Notes under the pieces: model-generated | Told to the model about the DNA's origin: nothing | What the model saw: only the letters and a program-made list of their open reading frames with translations | The model's database searches: none | Assembly: GCA_016929095.1 (NCBI GenBank) | Contig: JAFGJM010000036.1 | Coordinates: 1-64,000, forward strand | DNA length: 64,000 bases | Source of the DNA: Anaerolineales bacterium | GTDB lineage: Bacteria; Chloroflexota; Anaerolineae; Anaerolineales; UBA4823 | Reading direction: 5' to 3' | Made by a program: the position numbers and the translations under genes | In this document: one piece after another, positions 23,642 to 32,532 of the stretch | Numbering within the stretch: position 1 is the stretch's first letter | How the letters are laid out: each line of letters starts with the position of its first letter

Positions 23642-24463
23642 TTATGGGATATTTACACACAGCTTGGCTTGTTCCAAAACTTGCCTGGTTAAATCCAAAG
23701 CCAACTCGACCGTAGAACGAATCGTATCCGGCACCAGATTTTGAAACACCTGTAAACGCGCCTGGTATTGAGAGAAACGTTCCAAGGTGAGATACCCCAG
23801 TTCAATGCGCTGTTCACGCGACAGTTCCGAATCGTCCCGCAAATATTCTAAGGTGGCTTTTGCTTCCACCTGATAGTCGCCCAATGAATATTTAGCTTCC
23901 CAATATTCTTGCCGCTGAATAAAAACTTCGGCTTCCTCTAATCTGTACTGAGCGTATTTTATATTCAAGGTCGCATCGTTATAACCACTGGGTGAAATCG
24001 CCAGGCGGGTAATTTCCACCGTATTTTTAAGCGGATATAAAATATCTCCGGGCAAGGCACTGCTGGAAGCAACCACCATAGCCCCGCCAATTACAAACAG
24101 CAGTAATACAAAAATCAATCCGATCACAACAGATCGCCATAAGACATTTTTTTGAGAACTATCCTTTGAAGATCCTTGAGTTTTGGCTAATGCTGCCAAT
24201 CTGGCTTTCGCGCGGCGTTTGTTGGGACGGGGATGATCATCTATGAGATCATTCATGTGGGATATGGCAAGTTCGCGGAACTCATCCGGCGCTTCCAGGG
24301 TACGAGCTGACTGCAAACGTATGACCAGCAACAGGAGCGGCTCCAACTCTTCCTTTTGAGTCGGGTAATGAGCCAGACAATCATCAATAGAATAATTCCC
24401 CTCGCGGATTGCCCTCAAGCAGCGCTCTAATATTGTCTCGATTGATAACGTTACGGTTGTCAT
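23642..24463 (-). CDS. DUF5667-type membrane protein, probable anti-sigma partner
   Basis: About 273 residues from ATG 24463; a TTG nine codons earlier is a weaker start. The N-terminal cytoplasmic part holds an IEDCLAHYP-type motif (SIDDCLAHYPTQKEELEPLLLLV), seen in anti-sigma-like proteins of Chloroflexota. A single membrane helix follows (about 115-140). The outer part contains GDILYPLKNTVEITRLAISPSGYNDATLNIKYAQYRLEEAE, the DUF5667 signature. It lies 62 bp after the ECF sigma gene on the same strand, so it probably holds the sigma factor until an envelope signal arrives. Confidence 0.8.
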   Translation of the reverse strand: MTTVTLSIETILERCLRAIREGNYSIDDCLAHYPTQKEELEPLLLLVIRLQSARTLEAPDEFRELAISHMNDLIDDHPRPNKRRAKARLAALAKTQGSSKDSSQKNVLWRSVVIGLIFVLLLFVIGGAMVVASSSALPGDILYPLKNTVEITRLAISPSGYNDATLNIKYAQYRLEEAEVFIQRQEYWEAKYSLGDYQVEAKATLEYLRDDSELSREQRIELGYLTLERFSQYQARLQVFQNLVPDTIRSTVELALDLTRQVLEQAKLCVNIP

Positions 24464-24525
24464 TCCAAAGAATTCCTGTTTTCCGGTCAAAGCCGATTAG
24501 ATAAAAATCGATCCGGAGGCACCAC

Positions 24526-25077
24526 TTAATTTAACAATTGGTTCAATGCTGTCAAAGCGCGAGATTGAAGTATCCGGCAGGCGCTCTGGCTTCTTGCCAT
24601 TAACTGTGAAACTTCGCCATGGTTCAATCCCTCGATAAACCGTAAAACGATCACCTGTTGCTGATCATGAGGAAGCTGTGATATAGCTCTCGCCAGTGTT
24701 TCTGTATCCTGAGTTTTTATGATTTGCTTTAATATACTGACCTGATCACGCGCCTGGTTTATTGAAGAAGCTTGGTCTGTGATCTGGTTTTTCTGCTTCT
24801 CCCGATGATAATTACCAACAATCAGGTGAGCAATACGATACAACCAACTGCTAAAGGGGTGCCCACGATCCTGGTAAGCGGGTAATGCATCCCAGGCGTT
24901 GAGGAAAACCTGTTCTGTAAGATCTTGGGCGTCTTTAATATGTGCAATTCGAAAATAGATATATCGATAAATCGCGTTTAGATAAATCTGATACAGGCTG
25001 TTAAAGGCATCACGATCCCCAGCCTTCGCTCGCCTGATCAGGATTGTTTCGGGTTGTTCACCTTTTTTTGAGTGCAA
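24526..25077 (-). CDS. ECF-type RNA polymerase sigma factor
   Basis: 183 residues. Region 2 reads DAFNSLYQIYLNAIYRYIYFRI..IKDAQDLTEQVFLNAWDAL (about 20-65) and region 4 ISQLPHDQQQVIVLRFIEGLNHGEVSQLMARSQSACRILQSRALTALNQLL (about 130-182), with no region 3. That is the two-domain ECF layout. The start is TTG 25077 with GGGAGAAAAA just upstream. It directs RNA polymerase to a small regulon, normally including its own operon. The DUF5667 protein downstream is the likely anti-sigma partner. Confidence 0.92.
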   Translation of the reverse strand: MHSKKGEQPETILIRRAKAGDRDAFNSLYQIYLNAIYRYIYFRIAHIKDAQDLTEQVFLNAWDALPAYQDRGHPFSSWLYRIAHLIVGNYHREKQKNQITDQASSINQARDQVSILKQIIKTQDTETLARAISQLPHDQQQVIVLRFIEGLNHGEVSQLMARSQSACRILQSRALTALNQLLN

Positions 25078-25371
25078 TTTTTCTCCCGTGTATCTGATGG
25101 ATAAAAATTAGAAAAAGAAATCGAAAACTTAATAAACCCGAATTTAATGGGTTCATGGGTTTATTCTCAACGCAGGTGTACCGTCCCATAGAGATTTTGA
25201 TAGAGAACAGATTGTTTACAATTTCTAACAATATTATATATATAAATAAGGAACATACCAAGAGAACATCAATTAATAATCAATACATCATACACTGCAA
25301 CCCATCTCCGCTTCATTATATAGAACCTGTTTCCGCATGTGGTTAAGAGTCCGTTATCCTTTGAGGGAGGC

Positions 25372-25400
25372 TATAATTGTACGAGAGTTATGTTCGTACA
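25372..25400 (+). promoter_or_regulatory. dnaE2 promoter -10 and dyad across the start codon
   Basis: TATAAT at 25372-25377 is followed at once by TGTACGA-N9-TCGTACA (25378-25400), a perfect 7-bp dyad spanning the expected start point and the ATG at 25390. No good -35 is visible. The predicted leader is about 6 bases with no SD. A repressor bound here would block both initiation and translation start. The upstream 25078-25371 stretch is AT-rich and holds no gene. Confidence 0.5.
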
Positions 25401-28400
25401 CCTGCACACCTATTCTTATTATTCTTTCTTACGCGGCTTGCCATCTCCAAAAGAGCTGGCGCAAACGGCTGCCCAATGGGAGATGCCGGCTTTGGCGCTA
25501 ACCGATTATGCGGGCTTGACCGGCGCCATTGAATTCTACGACGCCTGCGCGGAAGTCGGTGTGCAGCCTATACTGGGACTGGAATTACCAATTCAACCAC
25601 CCACTGCCCTGGTGAACGGACAGATATCAGACCTCCAACCAGCTTCTGTTTCAAGCGGCTTATTAACCCTGTTAGCCATGGATATGGATGGCTGGGGTAA
25701 TTTATGCCGTTTGAGCAGTGAGCTCATGACCTTTCCGCAAAATATACAGGCAATGTCGCTGCCTTTTGAAAGGTTGGCGGATGATACCCGCGGATTAATA
25801 TGCCTGAGCGGCGGAAGCCGGGGCTTACTCAACCAATGGATGACAACGCGTCAAAATCGCAGGGTGCGTGTATTTCTCCAGCGCCTCAGTGAGGTCTTCC
25901 CCGACCGGTTGTATATCGAAATGCAGCGTTTGACTCAAGAAAGCCCTCAATTCGCTTTAAATCTGGCAGACCTGGCAGGTCAATTCCACTTGCCGATAGT
26001 CGCTTCGCATCCGGTTCATTATTTGCGTCATGAAGATGCCGCTTTACAGAAACTTGTGACCGCCATCCGATTGAACCGGAAGCTGGGTGAGATTCCATCC
26101 GATGAAACAGCTCCTGTGGGGGCGTATTTTATTTCCCCGGCTGAAATGGTGCAGCGCTTCGCCGACCTGCCTCAAGCCCTCGAAGCCAGCCAGGAAATCG
26201 CCACCCGCTGCCAGTTAAAATTACCCCTCGGACAACCGCATTACCCACAAATCCAATTACCCCATCATATTTCTCCGGAAGAGACACTGCGAAAGAAAGC
26301 TTTCAGTGGGGCACAACAACGATATGGCGCGCTAAATCAGGAAATTACCACGCGCCTGGAACATGAATTGGACGTGATCATCAAAAGGGATTACGCCTCA
26401 CTTTTCCTGATCATGGAAGAAATCATTGCCTTTGCGCGCCAATCGGATGTGCCGGTGGCTTCGCGGGGATCGGCTTCATCGTCGCTGGTGGCGCATTGCC
26501 TGCGCATCACCACACCCGACCCGCTGCGCCTGAACCTGTATTTCGAGCGATTTCTCAACCCGGCGCGCACCACCGCACCCGATATCGACACCGACCTGTG
26601 TTCCCACCGCCGTTCAATCGTTATCCGCCATGTTTATGAAAAATATGGTGATGAACGCGTCGCCATGGTTGGCACGATCAACCGCTTTCGTTCACGTTCG
26701 GGGTTAAGAGAAGCCGCCAAAGCCCATGGCTTAACGCCGGCGCAGATCACCACCCTGGTCAATGCCTTGCCGCGCCGATGGTGGGGTGGTCCCGGGTCAC
26801 CCTTACAGCCAAACGTTTCACCATTTGCCGAATTAATGGAACATTATCCTGCACCGCTTTATCAAAAAATCTTTGCCCAGGCATCTGCCCTCAGAGAAAA
26901 ACCCCATCATTTGTCGGTGCATGCCGGCGGGGTAGTGATCTCACCCAACAAGATGACCGAGCTGGCGCCTACCCAGCTTTCCAATAACGGCATCGTCATC
27001 ACCCAGTTCGACCTGGATTCTATCCAACGCCTGGGTTTGGTCAAAATCGATCTGCTCGGGATCCGTGGATTAAGTGTTCTGGGTGATGTGGCAGATGGTT
27101 TACGCAAGCAACGCCCGTCACCCCAGCCTACCCGTCTGGGATTGCTGGATGCCATCCCCAATGACGATCCCGCTACTGCCCAAACCATTTGCACCGGGCA
27201 TACCATCGGCTGCTTCCAAATCGAAAGCCCCGGAATGCGCGCCACACTCCGGGAAATCCAGGCGCAATCCGTGGATGATGTCCTGGCGGCTTTGGCTTTG
27301 TACCGGCCAGGGCCATTGACCGGCGGTTTGAAAGATGCTTTTGTGCGCCGCCACCTGGGTACCGAAGCGGTGGTGCACATCCATCCCTCCTTAAGCAAAT
27401 TGTTGGATGACACTTATGGCGTAATTTTATACCAGGAACAGGTGCTGCGCATTGCCCATGAGTTGGCGGGGTTGAGCCTGGCTGAAGCCGACTTGTTACG
27501 ACGGGCAATGAGTCATTTCGATCCCGGAAAACAAATGCAAACCCTGAAAGAAAAATTTGTGAACGGGGCATTGACACACAGCGGGATACCCGGTGATACA
27601 GCGGAACGCGTGTGGGAAATGATGGCAGCTTTTGCCGGTTATGGCTTCCCCAAAGCACACGCCGCATCTTATGCGCAAATATCCTGGCGTTCTGCCTGGT
27701 GTAAGACCCACCATCCAGGCGAATTCATGGCAGCCGTCCTGGCAAATTGGGGGGGATATTACAGCCAGAGGGTTTATTTAATGGAAGCCCGAAGGTTGGG
27801 ACTGGACTTGCGCCCTCCCCATATCAATTACTCCCTCAGAGAATTCAGCCTGCACTATTTGAATGGAAAGCCCACCCTCTTCATGGGGTTGGATCAAGTC
27901 AAAGAATTAACACGGCGCACGATCAAACGCATCCTGGCTGAACGTCCATTTTATTCGTTGGATGACTATTTAACCCGGTGTGACCCGCGCCCGTGTGAAG
28001 CGCACAACCTGATCGAAGTGGGGGCGCTGCAAGGCTTTGGCAAAATCCCGGATTTGCTATACAGGTTAAAAAACACCAAAATCCAACCAGGTCAAATGCC
28101 GCTGTTTAATTTATTGGATGAACAACTCTCAAAGACCGATCATCAAGATTGGTCTCCAATGGAAAAAGCCGCCCGCCAGGAAGCTTTACTGGGAGTGAGT
28201 GTTGAAGTGCACCCTCTTGAGCTGGTATCCGGGCAATTAATACAATTGGACGTGGTCACCAGTGTCGATGCTGCCGGAAAATCGGGGAAGCGGTTACATG
28301 TGGCCGGTGTACGTCAATCCTGGCGGCGCGCCTTCACCAGCCGCGGCGACCCGATTTATTTCATGGCGTTGGAAGATCTGGAAGGCGTGGTCAACGTGAT

Positions 28401-28539
28401 CATACACAAAGCAATTTATGATCGCTATCGTGCGGTATTGACCGACAAAGGCCCTTACGCTGTCGAGGGCATTGTTGAGATCGAACCCAATGCCGAAGAA
28501 GCCTCATTAAGGGCGGAAAAAATTTGGAGATTGGGATAA
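25390..28539 (+). CDS. dnaE2: DNA polymerase III alpha-type, error-prone DnaE2/ImuC class
   Basis: 1049 residues from ATG 25390, where the PHP domain begins (FVHLHTYSYYSFLRG). Length and the compact C terminus fit DnaE2/ImuC better than replicative DnaE (about 1160 or more). The palm carries SRGSASSSLVAHCLRIT and the catalytic PDIDTDL (normally PDIDxDF), followed by YGDERVAMVGTINRFRSRSGLREAAKA. The fingers region GFPKAHAASYAQISWRSAWCKTHHPGEFMAAVL is complete, and an OB fold closes the protein (VAGVRQSWRRAFTSRGDPIYFMALEDLEG). It acts in translesion synthesis. The usual partners imuA and imuB are absent here. A dyad overlaps its start. Confidence 0.88.
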   Translation: MFVHLHTYSYYSFLRGLPSPKELAQTAAQWEMPALALTDYAGLTGAIEFYDACAEVGVQPILGLELPIQPPTALVNGQISDLQPASVSSGLLTLLAMDMDGWGNLCRLSSELMTFPQNIQAMSLPFERLADDTRGLICLSGGSRGLLNQWMTTRQNRRVRVFLQRLSEVFPDRLYIEMQRLTQESPQFALNLADLAGQFHLPIVASHPVHYLRHEDAALQKLVTAIRLNRKLGEIPSDETAPVGAYFISPAEMVQRFADLPQALEASQEIATRCQLKLPLGQPHYPQIQLPHHISPEETLRKKAFSGAQQRYGALNQEITTRLEHELDVIIKRDYASLFLIMEEIIAFARQSDVPVASRGSASSSLVAHCLRITTPDPLRLNLYFERFLNPARTTAPDIDTDLCSHRRSIVIRHVYEKYGDERVAMVGTINRFRSRSGLREAAKAHGLTPAQITTLVNALPRRWWGGPGSPLQPNVSPFAELMEHYPAPLYQKIFAQASALREKPHHLSVHAGGVVISPNKMTELAPTQLSNNGIVITQFDLDSIQRLGLVKIDLLGIRGLSVLGDVADGLRKQRPSPQPTRLGLLDAIPNDDPATAQTICTGHTIGCFQIESPGMRATLREIQAQSVDDVLAALALYRPGPLTGGLKDAFVRRHLGTEAVVHIHPSLSKLLDDTYGVILYQEQVLRIAHELAGLSLAEADLLRRAMSHFDPGKQMQTLKEKFVNGALTHSGIPGDTAERVWEMMAAFAGYGFPKAHAASYAQISWRSAWCKTHHPGEFMAAVLANWGGYYSQRVYLMEARRLGLDLRPPHINYSLREFSLHYLNGKPTLFMGLDQVKELTRRTIKRILAERPFYSLDDYLTRCDPRPCEAHNLIEVGALQGFGKIPDLLYRLKNTKIQPGQMPLFNLLDEQLSKTDHQDWSPMEKAARQEALLGVSVEVHPLELVSGQLIQLDVVTSVDAAGKSGKRLHVAGVRQSWRRAFTSRGDPIYFMALEDLEGVVNVIIHKAIYDRYRAVLTDKGPYAVEGIVEIEPNAEEASLRAEKIWRLG

Positions 28540-28601
28540 ACTAGCTGCAGGCTATAAGCTTTAAGTTTTTTATTTACAGCCTGTTGCTAATAGCTAATGC
28601 C

Positions 28602-29396
28602 TTACAATCCATCTTTCTCTTTAATCGGCTGCGATATCCAGTACAGCAGGATAAACACCAGCACCACCGCCAGAATAAGCAATGCCGCCACCGGTTGAGC
28701 CGCTTTCAAGCCAAACCCTTCGAAGCGTTCAAAAATCAATACCGGAGCCGTTTTGGGATGATAGGCAAGGATCACCACAGCCCCAAATTCGCTGATACCG
28801 CGCGCCCACATCATCACCGCCCCGGATAACACACCCCGCCAGGCCAGCGGCAAAGTGACATGCCAGAATGCCTGCCAGGGGGTTGCGCCATCCGAATAAG
28901 CCACCAATTCCAATTCTTTATCCACCATGGCAAACGCCTCTCGGCTGGCATTGATAAGAAAAGACAGGCTTACAAAAAGCATGGCAACCACAATGCCCCC
29001 CAGGTTATCGGTGAAAGCCACGCCAAGCGGGTAGAGGAACCTGCCAATCAATCCCTGCCGTCCAAACACCAACAGCAATGCAATTCCGGCTGCGGTGTGC
29101 GGGATAACCACCGGCAGGTTGATGATCATTTCAACCAGCGGTTTCCCATGAAAATTGCGGCGCGCCAGCAGATAAGCCAAAGGCACCCCTCCACAAAGCG
29201 CCAGTCCAGTGGCGATAGCGGCAGCCTCAAAAGTTAATCCGATGGCGTTAAGAGCTTGAGGATCACCAAGCGCCAGGGTGAATTGGCTGGGTGAAGCGCC
29301 CAGCAAAGCACTCGCCAGCGGTAAAATAACCACCAGCAAGATCAATCCTCCCAACACGGCAAAAACAGCTTCCAGGAAATTGATTTTGCGAGTCAT
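28602..29396 (-). CDS. wtpB: Molybdate/tungstate-type ABC transporter permease
   Basis: 264 residues with six hydrophobic helices and the CysTW-family loop EMIINLPVVIPHTAAGIALLLVFG and AYSDGATPWQAFWHVTLPLAWRGVLSGAVMMWARGISEFGAVVILAYHPKTAPVLIFERFE, which is characteristic of molybdate/tungstate (WtpB/ModB) permeases. No clear SD; it starts 12 bp after the binding protein gene and is presumably coupled. No cognate ATPase gene (WtpC/ModC) is found in the window, so an ATPase must be supplied elsewhere. Confidence 0.88.
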   Translation of the reverse strand: MTRKINFLEAVFAVLGGLILLVVILPLASALLGASPSQFTLALGDPQALNAIGLTFEAAAIATGLALCGGVPLAYLLARRNFHGKPLVEMIINLPVVIPHTAAGIALLLVFGRQGLIGRFLYPLGVAFTDNLGGIVVAMLFVSLSFLINASREAFAMVDKELELVAYSDGATPWQAFWHVTLPLAWRGVLSGAVMMWARGISEFGAVVILAYHPKTAPVLIFERFEGFGLKAAQPVAALLILAVVLVFILLYWISQPIKEKDGL

Positions 29397-29408
29397 AGAA
29401 ATAGTATA

Positions 29409-30551
29409 TTACGGTTTTGGCTCACACAATACCTGAAGTTCGCCGGGAATATTGTTATAGTTATCCCCAATAGGTGGGTCGAATACCGGGTGGAAATCTT
29501 CTTGCATCAGAGTTCTCCCCTCCTCGCTCAGCAAGAATGAGATGAATAAAGCTGCTTCCTCAGGATGAGGCGCTGAGGATGGGATAGTAACCGCATATCC
29601 GATATATTCCCCTCGAAAGACCGGCTCAATCGAGGCAAAACGTCGGAAATCCAGTTCGACCACCACACGCTGGTATGCGGCTTTATTCTCTTCATTACCC
29701 AGGTTCAACGCGTCGGGTAAACTCACCATTTCTAAACCATGCTGCCGAGTGACACTCTCATATTCAAATGCATAATCCAGATCGCCCGATTCCAGTAATG
29801 CCAATAATTGAATACTGGCGCCTCTCACCAGCAGCCCGGTTTCCGGTTTACCTTCGAATATTTCCGGGACGGTTATGGTGGTCTGATCATCATCTTGAAA
29901 GATGGTCACAGGGGTGGCAAAACGCCCATTGAACATGTTGGTATAGATTTTTGGTTGTTGATAGTGATCATTTGCCAGAGCAAATGCCATCAACGTGCGG
30001 TATCCTGAAGGGTCGAAGCGCGGGTCCGACATGCCCACCCGTACATCCCGCCGGGAAAGCACTTCGTACCAGTTGTCGCCATTGATCTCATCGGCATATT
30101 TGCTGGTCGACGTATAAGCCACTGCCAGTTTATTTGTAGCAAATGAAATATACCAATCGGCATAAGGCTCACCAGTCTCAAGATTGATGACCTCGTACAT
30201 CAACATTGGGATCAGGGATGCGTCTGCGGTAGCGACAACATCAATACTTTCATGAAGTTCGCTGACATGGCGGATAACCTGAATACTGCCATGATATTCA
30301 GCCTGCACATCGATGTTTGGGTAGCGGGTTTCAAAGGCTGTTTCGAGGTGATTGAATGGAATGATCAAGCTGCCTGCCCCGAACACTACCAGAGGAATTT
30401 TGGATTCCTGTGCGGGAATTACCTCGGTGTTCGGAAATATCTCGGTTGTCACAGGCGTTGGGGTGGCCGTGATCCCCCCACAGGCTGTGGTGAATATCAC
30501 AAAAAGCAATAAAACAGATCCGGTTCTATGGATACGCTTAATCATATTCAT
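29409..30551 (-). CDS. wtpA: Tungstate/molybdate-binding lipoprotein (WtpA-like)
   Basis: 380 residues. The lipoprotein signal ends at VIFTTAC (Cys about 24), then a Thr/Pro-rich spacer. The mature domain begins IPLVVFGAGSLIIPFNHLETAFETRYPNIDVQAEYHGSIQVIRHVSEL, a WtpA-type oxyanion site (GAGSL and HGSIQVIRHV), continues with DVVATADASLIPML and YADEINGDNWYEVLSRRDVRVGMSDPRFDPSGYRT, and ends VLCEPKP. It captures WO4 or MoO4 outside the cell for the WtpB permease downstream. A TATAAT on the minus strand at 30597-30592 is a probable -10, and the inverted 133-bp repeat abuts this promoter. Confidence 0.88.
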   Translation of the reverse strand: MNMIKRIHRTGSVLLLFVIFTTACGGITATPTPVTTEIFPNTEVIPAQESKIPLVVFGAGSLIIPFNHLETAFETRYPNIDVQAEYHGSIQVIRHVSELHESIDVVATADASLIPMLMYEVINLETGEPYADWYISFATNKLAVAYTSTSKYADEINGDNWYEVLSRRDVRVGMSDPRFDPSGYRTLMAFALANDHYQQPKIYTNMFNGRFATPVTIFQDDDQTTITVPEIFEGKPETGLLVRGASIQLLALLESGDLDYAFEYESVTRQHGLEMVSLPDALNLGNEENKAAYQRVVVELDFRRFASIEPVFRGEYIGYAVTIPSSAPHPEEAALFISFLLSEEGRTLMQEDFHPVFDPPIGDNYNNIPGELQVLCEPKP

Positions 30552-30605
30552 GGGACATCTACCAGGGATAATTGTAAGACTGATTTAATAAATTATATTC
30601 CCCAT

Positions 30606-30738
30606 GGGGTTGTCCCAAAAGAAGCCTGTCACCCTGAGCGAAGCGAAGGGTCTATCCTTAAATAATTTGATATGTTTCGCTTCGCTTCGTGAAACACACT
30701 TCGTGCAACATGACAAAATTGACTTTTTGGACAACCCC
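30606..30738 (-). repeat. 133-bp MITE-like repeat, copy 2 (inverted)
   Basis: Reverse complement of the element at 196-328, same length, about 12 mismatches by hand and no gaps. It starts GGGGTTGTCCCAAAAG and ends CTTTTTGGACAACCCC and is flanked by AT on both sides, a possible 2-bp duplication. It occupies the gap between the molybdopterin-oxidoreductase-like gene and the wtpA promoter, where its end would cover the -35 region. Confidence 0.8.
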
Positions 30739-30794
30739 ATCCAATTTGCCTGGTTGAGTCACAATGAAAAATCGGTGCCAGGCAAGTGTAAAGA

Positions 30795-32246
30795 TTACTG
30801 AACTTCAATCTTGACGATACCTTTGACCCACACACTGCTGGGTAAATCGGGCATGACCAGACTAAAGAGACCCTCTTCATCGGTAAATGCCAGCAAACAA
30901 TCCGGGCTTGCCAGCACCTCAGCTAAAAAGACTTCGGAGGAGTAACCATCTGAGGCGGTCAGGACTAATTTTTCGGCATCTGCACTTACTTTTGCCATAT
31001 CTAGCAACGTACTCAAACGAACGCCATCGTAATCGGTGGGACCCTTCTTGGGGTGTTCGGCAGTGATTTGCACTACTTCCAATACCCGCAGATCGGCTTC
31101 AGAGAAAGCCAATGCATTCTCAACCAACCCGGTCAAAGTGAATTGCGCCTCACCTGTTGCCGCTTCTTCGGCAGCGGGTTCTTCAGTCGCTACGACTTCT
31201 TCGGTAACGGCAGCCTCTTCAGCAGGCAGCGGCTCGATATGTACAATGATTTTCTCTATGGCGCCCACCATGTCTCCCTTTTCCAAATCGGGACCCACCA
31301 ATCTTAAGGGGAAATATTTATCGGGTAATGGGTTTCCGTTAACGGTCATTGCCACGATGAGATCATCATTGCGATTGATGCGGTCGGCATCGAATGACAC
31401 GGTGTACCCATCGCTGGCTACCAGATCTACCGTATAGCCGATTTTTACCAGTTCGTCATTGAACGCAGGTCCTTCATGCGTAATATCGTCATCCACCCTG
31501 CCTACCAGCAGCCACAAAGGTATACCAATCCATTCCTGTGCTTTCTCATCCGTCCAGGACGTGCCATGACAGTTGGGAGATGCGCCGGATTCAAAAGTTG
31601 CCCGATCCATCAACTCATTGACCGCACCCTCCAATTGCAAGGACCAATCTTCACCCAGGTTTTTAATTTCCAATGTGGCAACCCATTTAACAGACCAGTG
31701 CCCATCGGTAACCTGCTTGTTCTCATCACTCACGATGACCACCCGCAAATTGCCATCCTTTTCGACATCCAGGGGTTGTCCATCCACTTCATATGCCAAC
31801 ATGGCGGTTAACGGAACAGGATTTTTTAATTCATCGCCGGTGCCCGGGTCATAGGAAATAAAAGCCCCATTCATGGTTTGTTCATATGAAAAAGTGATGC
31901 CATACCCATCTTCGGCGACCACATTGATGCCCATCGATTCATCGAAATTGTCAATGGTAGCGGCAAGGTCTTTCAACGCCACTCCGGTGAACTGGGTGGG
32001 TAAAGTGATCTCCCCGGTGCTGCTTTTAATGCCAGCCTGACCGGTTGTCGCAGGGAGAGCTTTTAAGTCATCCATGGTAAACGAAGTTGTGGCGCCGTCC
32101 TCAGTGATGATTTCCAACACCGGTTCCGCAGATGTTGGCATTTCAGTTACCATCTCCTCGGTGGCTACAACTTCAGTTGGGGCAGCCTGACAGGCGGTTA
32201 TTGCCATTATTCCGATTATCAATAAAAAAACGATGCGTTTTAACAT
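30795..32246 (-). CDS. Lipoprotein with molybdopterin-oxidoreductase-like domains
   Basis: 483 residues from ATG 32246 (AGGAGC upstream). The signal peptide ends in a lipobox (GIMAITAC, Cys about 19) with a Thr/Glu-rich spacer. Three related modules follow: about 40-175 (ITTDDLKALP-type start, FTGVALKDLAATID, YGITFSYEQTMNG), about 180-330 (NCHGTSWTDEKAQEWIGIPLWLLVGRVDD..DLVASDGYTVSFDADRI) and about 370-483 (DGVRLSTLLDMAKVSADAEKLVLTASDGYSSEVFLAEVL). These resemble the sulfite-oxidase-type Oxidored_molyb fold. Beside Mo/W uptake genes it may be a cofactor-binding or scaffold protein; catalysis is not shown. One Cys (NCHGT) in module two may matter. Confidence 0.7.
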   Translation of the reverse strand: MLKRIVFLLIIGIMAITACQAAPTEVVATEEMVTEMPTSAEPVLEIITEDGATTSFTMDDLKALPATTGQAGIKSSTGEITLPTQFTGVALKDLAATIDNFDESMGINVVAEDGYGITFSYEQTMNGAFISYDPGTGDELKNPVPLTAMLAYEVDGQPLDVEKDGNLRVVIVSDENKQVTDGHWSVKWVATLEIKNLGEDWSLQLEGAVNELMDRATFESGASPNCHGTSWTDEKAQEWIGIPLWLLVGRVDDDITHEGPAFNDELVKIGYTVDLVASDGYTVSFDADRINRNDDLIVAMTVNGNPLPDKYFPLRLVGPDLEKGDMVGAIEKIIVHIEPLPAEEAAVTEEVVATEEPAAEEAATGEAQFTLTGLVENALAFSEADLRVLEVVQITAEHPKKGPTDYDGVRLSTLLDMAKVSADAEKLVLTASDGYSSEVFLAEVLASPDCLLAFTDEEGLFSLVMPDLPSSVWVKGIVKIEVQ

Positions 32247-32478
32247 AATGAAAGCTCCTGAGATGTATATTTGTAACCGTACATTATTACAGCCCGTAGT
32301 GTACTCACACTGTTATTTAATGTCAAGGAACAAGATTTACCCTTTGAATACCGACGGGGATTTCTTTGCGCATTACGTCATTGTTGAGTTGAAAAATATA
32401 CTATTTAATGAATTATTACAATATCCTTGCTCGATGTTTTCTCTTTCGTTTGCAAGGGTATTCTTTCACCTCACTTCG

Positions 32479-32508
32479 TTATTATTAATGATTCACCTAT
32501 GCTAAAAT
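32479..32508 (+). promoter_or_regulatory. Possible promoter for the GntR-PBP regulator
   Basis: TTATTA, an 18-base spacer and TAAAAT at 32503-32508 preceded by TGC, an extended -10 pattern. It would start transcription about 18 bases before the ATG at 32533. The 286-bp divergent spacer also holds weak dyads (AGTGT-N4-ACACT near 32298-32311). Evidence is moderate only. Confidence 0.4.
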
Positions 32509-32532
32509 GGAGTAGATCCTGGATATAAACAT

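Noticed and set aside
26907-27413. A 168-codon minus-strand frame inside dnaE2
   Set aside because: Shadow of a conserved polymerase gene; no independent support.
28540-28601. Terminator between the convergent dnaE2 and wtpB genes
   Set aside because: Only a 6-bp CAGGCT/AGCCTG pair with a long loop could be found.
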